NCBI GenBank assembly: GCA_934757255.1
Contig: CAKVLL010000022.1
Location: 1-30,254, forward strand
Length of the DNA: 30,254 nt
Direction of reading: 5' to 3'
Source: an uncultured Candidatus Melainabacteria bacterium
GTDB taxonomy: Bacteria; Cyanobacteriota; Vampirovibrionia; Gastranaerophilales; Gastranaerophilaceae
The notes under the pieces were generated by a model. The model had not been told where the DNA came from. It saw nothing but the letters and a program-made list of their open reading frames with translations, and searched no databases. Numbering within the stretch: the stretch's first letter is position 1; every line of letters starts with the position of its first letter. Position numbers and translations under genes: made by a program. Of this stretch, positions 7,239 to 16,200 are shown piece after piece.

Positions 7239-7697
7239 ATGAGTATGATACAACCAATTAATTTTCAAGGTAAACATAGATTTGTTACTAATACAATTAG
7301 AGAAAATATACAACAACTATCTGGTAAAATGAATAAGGATTCCACGCTTATCACGTATGGTGATCAATTTGCTATTAGAGAAATAAAAAGTCTAACTTCT
7401 AGAGAAGATGGGATAAAATTTACAAAAGAAGGGACAAAATTAGTAAAATCGGATTCTCAAAATGCCGTAATAACAATCGGTAAGGTAAATTTATCAATAA
7501 ATGCCATTACTGGTGAGATTGTAAAACATCATAAACCGTTTTTCAAATCTTGGTCAAAGATAATGACTTCTCTAGAAAATTTGTTATCAAAACTTAATAA
7601 CAATTATAATAATTCTGATGTTGTGAAAAAAGGTTATTTGTCTGTGCACGGACTCAATTCTAAAGGTGCTAAAAATTTATTAAATCATACTAATTAA
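7239..7697 (+). CDS. 152-aa hypothetical protein
   Basis: Not recognised. AGGGAT lies 7-8 nt before the ATG. The product starts MSMIQPINFQGKHRF; short N-termini of the type P-x-x-F-x-G-K look to me like a lineage style in gut Melainabacteria, but I cannot verify that here. The middle (AVITIGKVNLSINAITGEIV) looks like beta-strands, and the tail is Asn/Lys-rich and helical (SKIMTSLENLLSKLNNNYNN). There are no cysteines, signal peptide or membrane segments. It sits 35 nt after the kinase gene and ahead of the grpE promoter. Confidence 0.6.
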   Translation: MSMIQPINFQGKHRFVTNTIRENIQQLSGKMNKDSTLITYGDQFAIREIKSLTSREDGIKFTKEGTKLVKSDSQNAVITIGKVNLSINAITGEIVKHHKPFFKSWSKIMTSLENLLSKLNNNYNNSDVVKKGYLSVHGLNSKGAKNLLNHTN

Positions 7698-7742
7698 GAT
7701 TCGAATTATTAAGAAATAATAAACATTAAGGGTATATTCTAT

Positions 7743-7770
7743 TTGATACCTTATAATTATCATATATAAT
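7743..7770 (+). promoter_or_regulatory. Promoter for grpE
   Basis: TTGATA (7743-7748), a 16-nt spacer and TATAAT (7765-7770). The +1 would be near 7777, just before the GGGGAG ribosome-binding site. I see no CIRCE-type inverted repeat (TTAGCACTC...GAGTGCTAA), so HrcA control is not supported. Confidence 0.5.
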
Positions 7771-7789
7771 GTTATAGGGGAGATAAATC

Positions 7790-8380
7790 ATGAAAAATCC
7801 ATTCAATTCTGGCAAAAATGATGAAAAAATTAATGAAGAAATTAACGAAAATACAGAAGTAGCTGTCGATGAACAGCCTGAAATTACAGAACAAGAAGCT
7901 GTAGAAGATACAAAAGAGGACGAAAAGGAAGAAAAAAATCCTCTTCAAGAAAAATATGAGACTTTGAATAACCAATACATAAGATTAGCGGCTGATTTTG
8001 ATAATTATAGAAAACGTCAAGAGCAAGAAAAAGAAGCGCTCTTAAAATATGGCGCAGAAAGTACTTTGAAAAAAATGATTGAAGTGCTAGATAACTTTGA
8101 GCGCGGATTAAAAGCGATTGAAACGGTTGAAGATTGTGAAAAGGTTAAAGAATGCTATAATTTGGCATACAAAAATTTCAAAGATGTTTTGACAAAAGCA
8201 GGCTTGGAAGCAATTAAGGCTGAAGGTGAAACTTTTGACCCTAATTTCCATGAAGCAGTAATGCAAACACCAAGCACAGAACATCCAGAACATACGATTA
8301 TTGCAGAATTACAAAAGGGATATAAATTGGGTGACAAGGTTCTTCGTCCAACATTAGTAAATGTTGCAACAGAAGGATAG
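7790..8380 (+). CDS. grpE: Nucleotide exchange factor GrpE
   Basis: GrpE releases ADP from the DnaK chaperone. The 196-aa product has an acidic, disordered N-terminus (about residues 1-55, many Glu/Asp), then the long coiled-coil (YETLNNQYIRLAADFDNYRK, KYGAESTLKKMIEVLDNFER), and the C-terminal beta-wing with GETFDPNFHEAVMQ and LGDKVLRPTLVNVA, the GrpE signature. Length is normal. GGGGAG lies about 8 nt before the ATG. dnaJ follows after a 308-nt repeat-bearing gap. dnaK, usually between the two, is not here. Confidence 0.95.
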   Translation: MKNPFNSGKNDEKINEEINENTEVAVDEQPEITEQEAVEDTKEDEKEEKNPLQEKYETLNNQYIRLAADFDNYRKRQEQEKEALLKYGAESTLKKMIEVLDNFERGLKAIETVEDCEKVKECYNLAYKNFKDVLTKAGLEAIKAEGETFDPNFHEAVMQTPSTEHPEHTIIAELQKGYKLGDKVLRPTLVNVATEG

Positions 8381-8688
8381 TTTATTTCTCTCCCTCGCTC
8401 CTTGCGGGAGAGGGAAGAAAATCAAGCAGAGCTTTGTGAAGCTTAGATTTTCGGGTGAGGGGTACATACTCTGCAAATAAAATTCACCCTCATCAGCCCT
8501 CCGGGCAGCTTGTCTTGGATTATTCGGGCGAGCAAAACATTTCAATAACAACAAATCCTATCGGATTTTTCTCGTTATTTCCATGTTATTTGCTCTTACG
8601 GGCTCAAGCCCTACCGAAAATCCGCTCTCCCCTCAAGGGCGAAGCGTAGGATGCGAGAAAAAATAACAAAAAGGAATATAAAATAGCT
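8381..8688 (+). repeat. Structured interspersed repeat between grpE and dnaJ (copy 1)
   Basis: This gene-free stretch is visibly richer in GC than its surroundings. It opens with a hairpin (TCCCTC 8391-8396 with GAGGGA 8410-8415), has a variable middle, and then a 116-bp core at 8511-8626 that matches 21233-21348 without gaps (I count 106/116 identical). In the core GAGCAAA/TTTGCTC, AATAAC/GTTATT, AAATCC/GGATTT and GGGC/GCCC can pair. The ends are weakly inverted (GTTTATTT... against ...AAATAAC). It is probably a non-autonomous repeat or a structured RNA element lying inside the chaperone operon. Confidence 0.7.
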
Positions 8689-9819
8689 ATGAGTGATTAC
8701 TATGAAATATTAGGCGTGGAGAGAAGCGCTAGCAAAGACGAAATAAAATCAGCATTTAGAAAAATGGCACGAAAGTGGCACCCTGATGTTAATAAAGCTC
8801 CTGAAGCAGAAGCAAAGTTCAAAGAGTTAGGAAAAGCTTATGAAACTCTTATGGACGACGAGAAGCGTGCAACTTATGATAGATTTGGCGAAGACGGTTT
8901 AAAAAATGCCGGTTTCAATTCTCAAGGCCCGTTTGCCGGTGGTTTTGGAGATTTAGATGAAGTATTTAATTCATTCTTTGGTGGCGGATTCGGTTTTGGT
9001 GGCGGAAGACGTCAAGACCCTAATGCACCACAACGTGGTGATGACTTAAGGCTTGATATTGAATTAGAATTTGAAGAAGCTATTTTTGGTTTAAATAAAG
9101 AAATCAAAATTGATCACTTAGAAACTTGTAAAGCTTGTAACGGAACTGGTGCAAAAGAAGGTGCTAAACCGACAACTTGTTCAACTTGCGGAGGCTCAGG
9201 AAGGGTTCAACAAACTACAAGAACTGTATTAGGTCATTTTACACAAGTTGTTACCTGTCCTCACTGTCACGGCAAAGGTACAGTAATTTCTGATCCTTGC
9301 CCTGATTGTCACGGTGAAGGCAGAAAAACTGTAGAAAAGAAAATTGAACTAAAAATTCCAGCCGGTGTTGATAACGGCTCAAAAATGCGCCTTTCACACG
9401 AGGGTGATGCAGGTATAAATGGTGGAATTTCAGGTGATTTATATGTGGTTATTCATGTAAAACCTTCACCATATTATAAACGTGACGGCGCAAATGTTTT
9501 TACAAAATTAGATATCACACCTGCTCAAGCAGTTTTAGGAGATACTGTTACAATAAAAACCTTGGATGGAGAACGTCAAGTTACTATTCCGGCAGGTATT
9601 CAACATGGCGAAGTTGTAAAATTAAGAGGTGCGGGAGTTCCTAATTTGTCCAAACCTTCTGTTCGTGGTGAACATGTAGTTGTAATTGGAATTAAAACCC
9701 CAACACATATTTCTAATGAAGAAAAAGTACTTTATCAAAAGCTTTATGAGATTCAAATGGGACGCAAAGCACGCGAAAGAGAGTCTGTAAAAGAACGTTT
9801 AAAAGGTGTTTTTAAATAA
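8689..9819 (+). CDS. dnaJ: Chaperone DnaJ
   Basis: Hsp40 co-chaperone that loads substrates on DnaK and stimulates its ATPase. The 376-aa product has a J domain with HPD at 31-33, a Gly/Phe-rich linker (about 78-108), and four zinc-binding CxxCxGxG repeats with cysteines at 147/150, 164/167, 190/193 and 204/207. Two C-terminal substrate-binding domains follow (ELKIPAGVDNGSKMRLSHEG; GVPNLSKPSVRGEHVVVI). It is a complete type I DnaJ. AAGGA lies about 13 nt before the ATG, a longish spacing. No promoter is obvious after the repeat, so it may be transcribed from the grpE promoter. Confidence 0.97.
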   Translation: MSDYYEILGVERSASKDEIKSAFRKMARKWHPDVNKAPEAEAKFKELGKAYETLMDDEKRATYDRFGEDGLKNAGFNSQGPFAGGFGDLDEVFNSFFGGGFGFGGGRRQDPNAPQRGDDLRLDIELEFEEAIFGLNKEIKIDHLETCKACNGTGAKEGAKPTTCSTCGGSGRVQQTTRTVLGHFTQVVTCPHCHGKGTVISDPCPDCHGEGRKTVEKKIELKIPAGVDNGSKMRLSHEGDAGINGGISGDLYVVIHVKPSPYYKRDGANVFTKLDITPAQAVLGDTVTIKTLDGERQVTIPAGIQHGEVVKLRGAGVPNLSKPSVRGEHVVVIGIKTPTHISNEEKVLYQKLYEIQMGRKARERESVKERLKGVFK

Positions 9820-9843
9820 TATTTTGAATTAATGTTACAAGAA

Positions 9844-9866
9844 CGCCTGCTCTAGAAGAGCAGGCG
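9844..9866. terminator. Hairpin between convergent dnaJ and the 258-aa gene
   Basis: CGCCTGCTCT (9844-9853) and AGAGCAGGCG (9857-9866) form a perfect 10-bp, GC-rich stem with a 3-nt loop, 24 nt after the dnaJ stop and 37 nt after the other gene's stop. Neither strand has a clean U-run after it, so it may act as a bidirectional 3'-end stabiliser or a weak terminator. Confidence 0.6.
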
Positions 9867-9903
9867 GAGTTAATTATTATAATAATTACTATCTTATATT
9901 TGA

Positions 9904-10680
9904 TTAACCTAAACCGAAGGTTGGAGCTGAGTCTTTGATTCCCTCTGAACAAGCTTGCTTGATGCCGTCTAATCTTGCCTTTGCATCTGCAAGTTGCATT
10001 TCGTATGATTCTCTTTCCAAGTCCATTTCCGTTTCTTCTGACTTCAATGGTAACAATACTTCGTCTTGTTCTGCTTCTAATTGTGCTTCTTGTGCTTGCA
10101 ACCAAATTGAAACATTGCTTTGGTATTGTGATGACATCTGTTGAGATGCATACTGTCGTTGCTGAACTTGACTATTTGCAACGGACATCGCACTTTGAAG
10201 TGCTGACCACTCTTCTTGTGGAATAACATTATCACCAAGTTTATATTTACCGGTTACATTGCCATTATTATCTTTTTCTTGTGTTATTTGACCATTTGCG
10301 TATGCAGTAAATAACTCTTTGATTCTATCAGCACTAATGCTCTTATCGTTACCAACTGGTATATCTTTATTCCAACCTTGCATAATTTGTGCTGCTGCAG
10401 TTGTCATACCGGCTGTACCTGATTGGTAGCAGAACGGATTGAACATTTGATTTTGTGCACCCACACCCATCATGTTTTGGAAGAATACAGAAGCTTGGTT
10501 CTGCATCATTTGAGCTTGTTTTTGTAAATTATCGGATTTCTTAGAATAGTATTTTTGAAGACGTTCAATGTTCTTCGTAATACGTTCCTTTTTGTTAGAG
10601 GCACGTAACTGTTTGAAAGTCAACGTGTTGACTTTTCTTTGCAGTCTCATTTTTTCATGTAGTAACATCAAGAATGCCAT
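9904..10680 (-). CDS. 258-aa helical protein of unknown function
   Basis: Not recognised. The N-terminus is strongly basic and helical (MLLHEKMRLQRKVNTLTFKQ, KKERITKNIERLQKYYSKKS). A Met/Gln-rich stretch follows (QMMQNQASVFFQNMMGVG). The centre holds a more ordered segment (DKSISADRIKELFTAYANGQ, YKLGDNVIPQEEWSALQSAM). A Gln/Ser-rich then acidic helical C-terminus ends APTFGLG. There is no signal peptide or transmembrane helix. The layout recalls structural or secretion-associated helical proteins, but I assign no function. GGAG lies 15 nt and TAGG 9 nt before the ATG. Its upstream region shares a 21-bp box with the 80-aa gene and a 12-bp box with the flagellin gene. Confidence 0.7.
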   Translation of the reverse strand: MAFLMLLHEKMRLQRKVNTLTFKQLRASNKKERITKNIERLQKYYSKKSDNLQKQAQMMQNQASVFFQNMMGVGAQNQMFNPFCYQSGTAGMTTAAAQIMQGWNKDIPVGNDKSISADRIKELFTAYANGQITQEKDNNGNVTGKYKLGDNVIPQEEWSALQSAMSVANSQVQQRQYASQQMSSQYQSNVSIWLQAQEAQLEAEQDEVLLPLKSEETEMDLERESYEMQLADAKARLDGIKQACSEGIKDSAPTFGLG

Positions 10681-10710
10681 TGTCTGTGCCTAGTCTCCGT
10701 ATTTTTTATA

Positions 10711-10731
10711 CTCTTATATATATAAAGTATT
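10711..10731 (-). promoter_or_regulatory. Promoter-region box shared with the 80-aa gene
   Basis: Identical over all 21 bases to 995-1015, and 30 nt upstream of the start codon (29 nt in the other case). It contains a TATATATA run suitable as a -10 region. TTGCTC lies 18 nt further upstream on the minus strand as a possible -35. Confidence 0.45.
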
Positions 10732-10801
10732 CTTATGAGAGCAAATTTCACATGATTAATAAAATCGTTACAAAACTTTACATAAAAATATAATTAAATA
10801 T

Positions 10802-11590
10802 TTACAAAAATTCACATAATTCTAAAAATTTTTTTGCATCTTTTAAACAAGATAAATTTGATTCAAAAGATTTTGATAATTCTGGAGCTAATTCATAAGC
10901 TTCATTTTTAGAAAGTGCATAAGTTTCAAAAAAGCGAGCAAATAATTCTGTTGGTGTATTATAATATTTATTAAGTTTTGAAATTCTACTATTAATACGT
11001 TTTAACGCTCTTTGTTTTGATTTTAATTCCAAATAATATTTTTGCTCATCGGATAAATCATAATCAGATAAATCAGTAACCGAATAAATTTTGTTAAAAA
11101 TTTTTACTCTATCATATTTTAAGAGATATTTTAGAGGAGAGCTCAAAAATCTCTCAAGCTTTTTATTAGGTTTTGAAATTTTAAAATCAGCTTCTGTTTG
11201 TTTAATTTTATCCGCCAAAGCCTTAATTTCTTTATTTACATTTTCTTTCATGTCAAAAAGTGTTGCGGCTTCTTTCTTAGGAATCTTCTTTACTGTCAAA
11301 TTAATAAGTTCTTCTTGCATACAATCAGTAACATTACCGAACGCAAAGTCCAGATTTTCTAATTTATTATCTTGGCAGAAGTGTATGTAATGTGCAAATT
11401 CATGTGCCAAAACAGAAAGAACACTCTCTTCATCCAAATTGTTGGCTATATCAATTCTATAACCACCGTTTTTTGTACCTCTAAAAAAGCCCTTGTTTCC
11501 TCGGGCTTTATTTTTTCTAATATTAACTTCTATACCTAAAGACTCAAAATATTCTTTTAGTCTTAAGATTCTGTTTCTTTCACTAACCAT
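10802..11590 (-). CDS. HExxH zinc-metallopeptidase-like protein
   Basis: A 262-aa soluble protein with the gluzincin-type motif HEFAH (63-67) inside SVLSVLAHEFAHYIHF. A plausible third zinc ligand is a glutamate in TPTELFARFFETYALS (E215 or E222). Between the motif and that glutamate lies an unusually long charged helical insert (about 100-205). The ImmA/IrrE-like and SprT-like groups share the general arrangement, but I cannot assign a family. The ATG lies inside the end of cutA (28-nt overlap, different frame), so translation is probably coupled. Last gene of the minus-strand unit that begins with the giant coiled-coil gene. Confidence 0.65.
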   Translation of the reverse strand: MVSERNRILRLKEYFESLGIEVNIRKNKARGNKGFFRGTKNGGYRIDIANNLDEESVLSVLAHEFAHYIHFCQDNKLENLDFAFGNVTDCMQEELINLTVKKIPKKEAATLFDMKENVNKEIKALADKIKQTEADFKISKPNKKLERFLSSPLKYLLKYDRVKIFNKIYSVTDLSDYDLSDEQKYYLELKSKQRALKRINSRISKLNKYYNTPTELFARFFETYALSKNEAYELAPELSKSFESNLSCLKDAKKFLELCEFL

Positions 11591-11880
11591 TTCAAATAAT
11601 CTTCACTACAATCAACAATAGGTAAAGCAATAATTTCAGGCACTGTATAAGGGTGTAAATCTTCAATTACAAGCTTAATTTTTCCATAATTTGCCCTTCT
11701 GGTTTTAATCATCATAAGAATTTCTTTTTCTTCACAAACTTCACCATCCCAAGAAAATACGGATTGAACTTTGTCAACCATACTAACGCAAGCCGCAAGT
11801 TTATGCTTCATCAAGATTTTAGTAATATCTTTTGCTATTTTTTTATTTGGTACAGTACAATTAATTACGATAATATCCAT
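11563..11880 (-). CDS. cutA: CutA1 divalent-ion tolerance protein
   Basis: A 105-aa member of the small trimeric CutA1 family. It matches along its length: VINCTVPNKKIAKDITKILM, LAACVSMVDKVQSVFSWDGE, EILMMIKTRRANYGKIKLVI, HPYTVPEIIALPIVDCSEDY and LKWL at the C-terminus. The conserved Cys in AACV and the HPYxxPEI motif are present. A role in copper or other divalent-ion tolerance is reported for the family but remains loosely defined. AAAGGAGAG precedes the ATG. It follows the FAD oxidase by 15 nt and overlaps the peptidase-like gene. Confidence 0.93.
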   Translation of the reverse strand: MDIIVINCTVPNKKIAKDITKILMKHKLAACVSMVDKVQSVFSWDGEVCEEKEILMMIKTRRANYGKIKLVIEDLHPYTVPEIIALPIVDCSEDYLKWLVKETES

Positions 11881-11895
11881 ACACTCTCCTTTATC

Positions 11896-13287
11896 TTAAT
11901 CCAATTTAAAAATTTTTCCCGTGTTTAATATATTATTAGGATCAAAAAGCTTTTTTATTTTTTTCATATAATCAAGAGCTTTTTCGTCCACTGTATTTTT
12001 TATATACGATATTTTTTCACTTCCAACCCCATGTTCCGCCGAGATTGTTCCACCCAAAGAAGTTGCAAGTTCATACATTTCAGTTTTAGCGCTTATATAA
12101 TTTTTAAACTCATCATCATTTTCCAAGTTCAAAGCGACTTGCGGATGAATATTACCATCGCCAACATGTCCAACGATACAAACTTGTAGCTGGTATTTGT
12201 CGCAAATTTCTTTTGCCCCTTTCACCATTTGAGCCAACTTATCGCGTGGGACGATAATATCATCAGAAACAACATCCGGCGCGAGTTTTGCTGTCGCAGC
12301 GAAGCTTGCACGCCTTGCTGTCCAAACAGCGTCTTGTTCTTCTAATGTAATTTTTGTTTCAATCTTGCTTGCCCCTGCATTATTTAATGCTTTTTCAACT
12401 CTTTCTTGTTGATTTGACATAGAAGATTCAAAACCGTCCAATTCAATCAAAAGCATAGATTCTTTTGTTATATCCAAGCCGCAAGGATAGAACTTCTCAA
12501 CTGTTGTAATAGAATTGTTGTCCATAAAATCAATTGTTGCAGGAAATACACTTGCGCGCATAATTTCTGTAACAGCAGAAGTCGCATTTTCCATTTTGTC
12601 AAAATAAGCTGTTACAACTCTTGTAGCTTCCGGTTTTGGAATAAGTTTTAATTCGGCTTCAACTACAACGGCTAAAGTTCCTTCACTTCCTATTATTAAT
12701 TGATTTAAATGATATCCAACAGCATCTTTTATTGTGTTTGCGCCCAGTGTCATAATTGTCCCATCAGCTAAAACAACCTTCAAATTTAGAATATAGTCTT
12801 TTGTTGTTCCGTATTTGAATGATTTAGCACCTCCGGAAGATTGAGCAATACTTCCGCCAATAGTTGAAACCTTAAAATTTGAAGGGTCAGGCGGATAGAA
12901 AAGATTTTCTGAAGCAGCTAATTTCTTAATTTCATCCAACACAACACCTGGTTGAACTTTCATCGTCATATTTGTGGGGTTAAAATCTAAAATTTTGTCC
13001 ATTCTGGAAAAATTCAAAACAATACCACCGAAATCACAAATACAAGCTCCTACCATATTTGTACCAGCACCACGAGATACAACAGGTATTTTATGTTCAT
13101 TAGCGAACTTTAATATATTTTGAACTTCTTCGACTGTTTCCACAAAAACAACCGCATCAGGAAGTTTATGTTCCAATCGAGAGTTGGTAGAATCTTGCGC
13201 ATAGCAATATCTTTCTTCCAAACTTGTTAGAACATTCTCCTTTTTTATAAGTTTATTCAAATTATCTAAATTACTTTTCAACAACAT
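11896..13287 (-). CDS. FAD-linked oxidase, GlcD/D-lactate dehydrogenase type
   Basis: A 463-aa flavoprotein of the VAO/GlcD family, oxidising a 2-hydroxy acid such as glycolate or D-lactate. The FAD_binding_4 domain is clear: PDAVVFVETVEEVQNILKFA (43-62), the FAD-binding loop RGAGTNMVGA (72-81), PPDPSNFKVSTIGGSIAQSS (132-151) and LIIGSEGTLAVVVEAELKLI. The C-terminal FAD-oxidase domain contains the metal-site motif HVGDGNIH (374-381) and EHGVGSEK (from 418). It lacks the iron-sulfur extension of fused D-lactate enzymes, and no GlcE/GlcF partner is adjacent. Its start overlaps the giant gene's end by 17 nt in another frame, suggesting coupled translation. Confidence 0.9.
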   Translation of the reverse strand: MLLKSNLDNLNKLIKKENVLTSLEERYCYAQDSTNSRLEHKLPDAVVFVETVEEVQNILKFANEHKIPVVSRGAGTNMVGACICDFGGIVLNFSRMDKILDFNPTNMTMKVQPGVVLDEIKKLAASENLFYPPDPSNFKVSTIGGSIAQSSGGAKSFKYGTTKDYILNLKVVLADGTIMTLGANTIKDAVGYHLNQLIIGSEGTLAVVVEAELKLIPKPEATRVVTAYFDKMENATSAVTEIMRASVFPATIDFMDNNSITTVEKFYPCGLDITKESMLLIELDGFESSMSNQQERVEKALNNAGASKIETKITLEEQDAVWTARRASFAATAKLAPDVVSDDIIVPRDKLAQMVKGAKEICDKYQLQVCIVGHVGDGNIHPQVALNLENDDEFKNYISAKTEMYELATSLGGTISAEHGVGSEKISYIKNTVDEKALDYMKKIKKLFDPNNILNTGKIFKLD

Positions 13288-16200
13288 GTGATGCTATTTT
13301 TTCGATACTTTTATTTAATTTTGCGATTTGTCTATCCATACCGCCAACTTTTTTAGTAAGTTGTGCTGTGTCTTTAGGGTCAATTTTAGTCATAACTTCT
13401 TCAAGTTTAGACTCTAAAGAATTGATTTTATCTTGTTGTGATGACATTTTATCGTCAATTGCAACCAAGAAACTATTCAAAGTATTTTCAAACGGAGTCA
13501 TGTCTATTTTTGAATTTTTATTACTAATAGTTGTTTCGACAATAACTCTATCAAGTTTTGCTTCCAGTGATGATATACGCTTAGCTTGTTTTTCAAATAC
13601 ATTACTCAAAGCTTCAATAAGCTCTGTACTTTCAGTATTATCTTCAGCTTCAGCTTTCAAATCTTCCAACATAACTTTGATTTGACCAATATCATCTAAT
13701 GTTTCAACTTTATCAGAAATTGTGGTAATTTGTTCTCCTGCTTTATCAACCCATTCTGCTAAGTATTCAAACACTTGGTTAAACACTTGATTTGTTTTAG
13801 CGCCACTCTGAATCATTGAATTAATTGCACCTAACTTGTTATCAAGCCTGTCAATGCCAGCTTCGTGCGCAAAATTACGCGTTCTTTCATCCAAATCATT
13901 AATTACAAGTTTAAATTCTTGCAAATTATCTTGCAAGCACTTATGTGATTCATCAGATGCCAATATAAGCTTATTTGTTCTTGTACTTATGCTTACTATA
14001 TCTTCTGACAATGTTTCAAAATCTTTTTTGAACTCATCATATTCAAATTTTGGCATTTCAGTTTTTAAAGACTCAACAAGTTTATAAATATCATTAGTTG
14101 AAGTTACAAGTTCTTCTAATTCCTTAGAATTATTGCCGGATTTCATTTCATTAAGCACTAATCTCAAATTAGCAATATCTGACTCTAAATCTTGTAAACT
14201 ATAAACATAATCAATGTCACCATCAGAAGATATTATTGAAGTAATTTTTTCATTAATTAAATCTATATCTTCTTTTAATGAGTCAATTTTATTATCTACT
14301 ACAGCAACATTGTCTTTTACAGTATCAACATTATCAATTGTAGTTACAATATGGCTCAAAATAGTTATCAATTCAGAATGTTTTTCTTGAATAAAATCTA
14401 ATATTTCTTCTTGTTCTGCAACAAACGAAATTTGGTTAAAGATATTCAAGAATTGAGTAATAATATCAGATTTAAGCTTAGAAATTTCTTCATTCAAGCT
14501 AATATCTTGTGCATCAACCTTATTAGCCAAATCTTTAATTGACTGTTGAATACCATATTTAACAAGAGTATTCATCTCAGTTAATTCAGGAAGATTGTTA
14601 CAACACAAATCACTTATGTCTTCTAAATATCCAAACTGTTCTTTTACAAGATTTTCAATACCGGAAATTTGATTATTTAATGATGCTTGGAATACTTCAT
14701 CAAATGATTTATTCAAAATTTGCTCTTTTAAATCTGCAAAGCTAACATTTAATGAATTTATTGAATTACTGATTCCATCCATTATAGTTTGCATTGTTGC
14801 ATTAATTTCATTCTTTGTAGACTTAAATTCATCTAAAATTTCACCAACAGAAGTCTTAATATTTTCAAAAGACTGATTATATTGAGAAGAAATCATCTTA
14901 ATTTCTTCATACTTATCAACAATAGTGTCTGTGAATTTTTTATCAAATAAATTTAGTTTATCATCTAACTTATTCGTAACATTTTCTAAAACAAAATCAT
15001 TAATTTGCTTATTAAGTTTATCCGCCGTTGAACTTACTAAAATTTCATTAGCAGTTCTTAAATCTGACATAGCAGAAGAAAATACACTTGCTTCCAAGAA
15101 TTTATTCATAGTAGAAAGCATATCATCAACAGTATTATTCAATTCAGACTGAATATTATCCAATTTTTGATTCATAACTGTAGAATCAGTCTTGATATCC
15201 AAATAAGATTTGAGTTCATTAACATAATTGAATATATAATCTTCTATCGAACTTTCAACATGAACTGTCAATTTATCCAACTCATCTTTTTGTATACCTT
15301 TGAATAAATTAAATTGTTCAATAATATCTTTAACTATAACATCTGTTTCTTTTTCAATATCTTCTGAAACAAGCTCACATTCTTTTTGAACAAGCTCAAC
15401 AATTAAATCTCTGCAAGATATAACATTTTGTTTATTAACTTCAACTTGTTTTAGAATTTGATTAGTAAATGCTTCCATTGATTGAAGTTCATCAGCTGAA
15501 ATATCAGCAGTTGCTGTAAGTATATTAGTCAACTTATCCTCAATCGTTTGTTCAACACCATTAAACAAATCCTTACTGTTATCAATTAATGTTTTTGAAA
15601 TAGTTGAAACTTCTGATTTTGTAACATTTTTAGCTTCTTCTATCAATGTGCTAAAAGTTCCACTCAATTCTTTTATATGAGCCTGAAATACATTCATTTG
15701 AGAAATTTCATCTTTATCCAACCTGTCATTTAATGTTTCAAAAGCAGCTTTAAATTCCACTGTTTTAGCAGTTAAATCTTCTAATATTTTAGAATTTTCA
15801 TTATCTAAATGCGTTGTAAAATTTAAAGAAATAGTTTCAAATAATGACTGCATTTTTTCATACAAGCCTTCTATTCCATTTGTTAAATTTTCAGAAACGT
15901 CTTGTTTAAAGGTATTTGTTAAATTTTGCGATATTTCATTAATCTCAGCTTTTAAATGTTCAAACTTACATGACAAGTCATTTATATTTTCTAAAACACT
16001 TTCATCAACCTCATTCAACTTAACATCTATAAGTTGAGTTTTATTTGTAATTTCATCAAATTTTGACTCTATATTACTAGCCTGTACCTCTAAACCTGAA
16101 TCAATGCACTTAGCAATATCATCTAATTGGTGTTTTAAATTTGATGACAAAGTCTTATTCAAAGATGACATTTCTAAAGTAAAATCTGCTAATTTAGCTT

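Noticed and set aside
7722..7756. Terminator after the 152-aa gene (AAGGGTAT ... ATACCTT)
   Set aside because: The stem has a bulge, is AT-rich and has no U-run; it overlaps the grpE promoter.
7743..7789. HrcA/CIRCE heat-shock operator before grpE
   Set aside because: No TTAGCACTC-N9-GAGTGCTAA or close variant is present.
8455..8649. Two similar 60-70 residue ORFs in the repeat copies (8455-8649 and 21237-21437), sharing ITTNP-x-GFF-x-LFPCYLLLRA
   Set aside because: The similarity follows from the 91% identical DNA. Most differences change the amino acid, neither ORF has a ribosome-binding site, and the differences sit in RNA loops, so structure rather than protein is kept.
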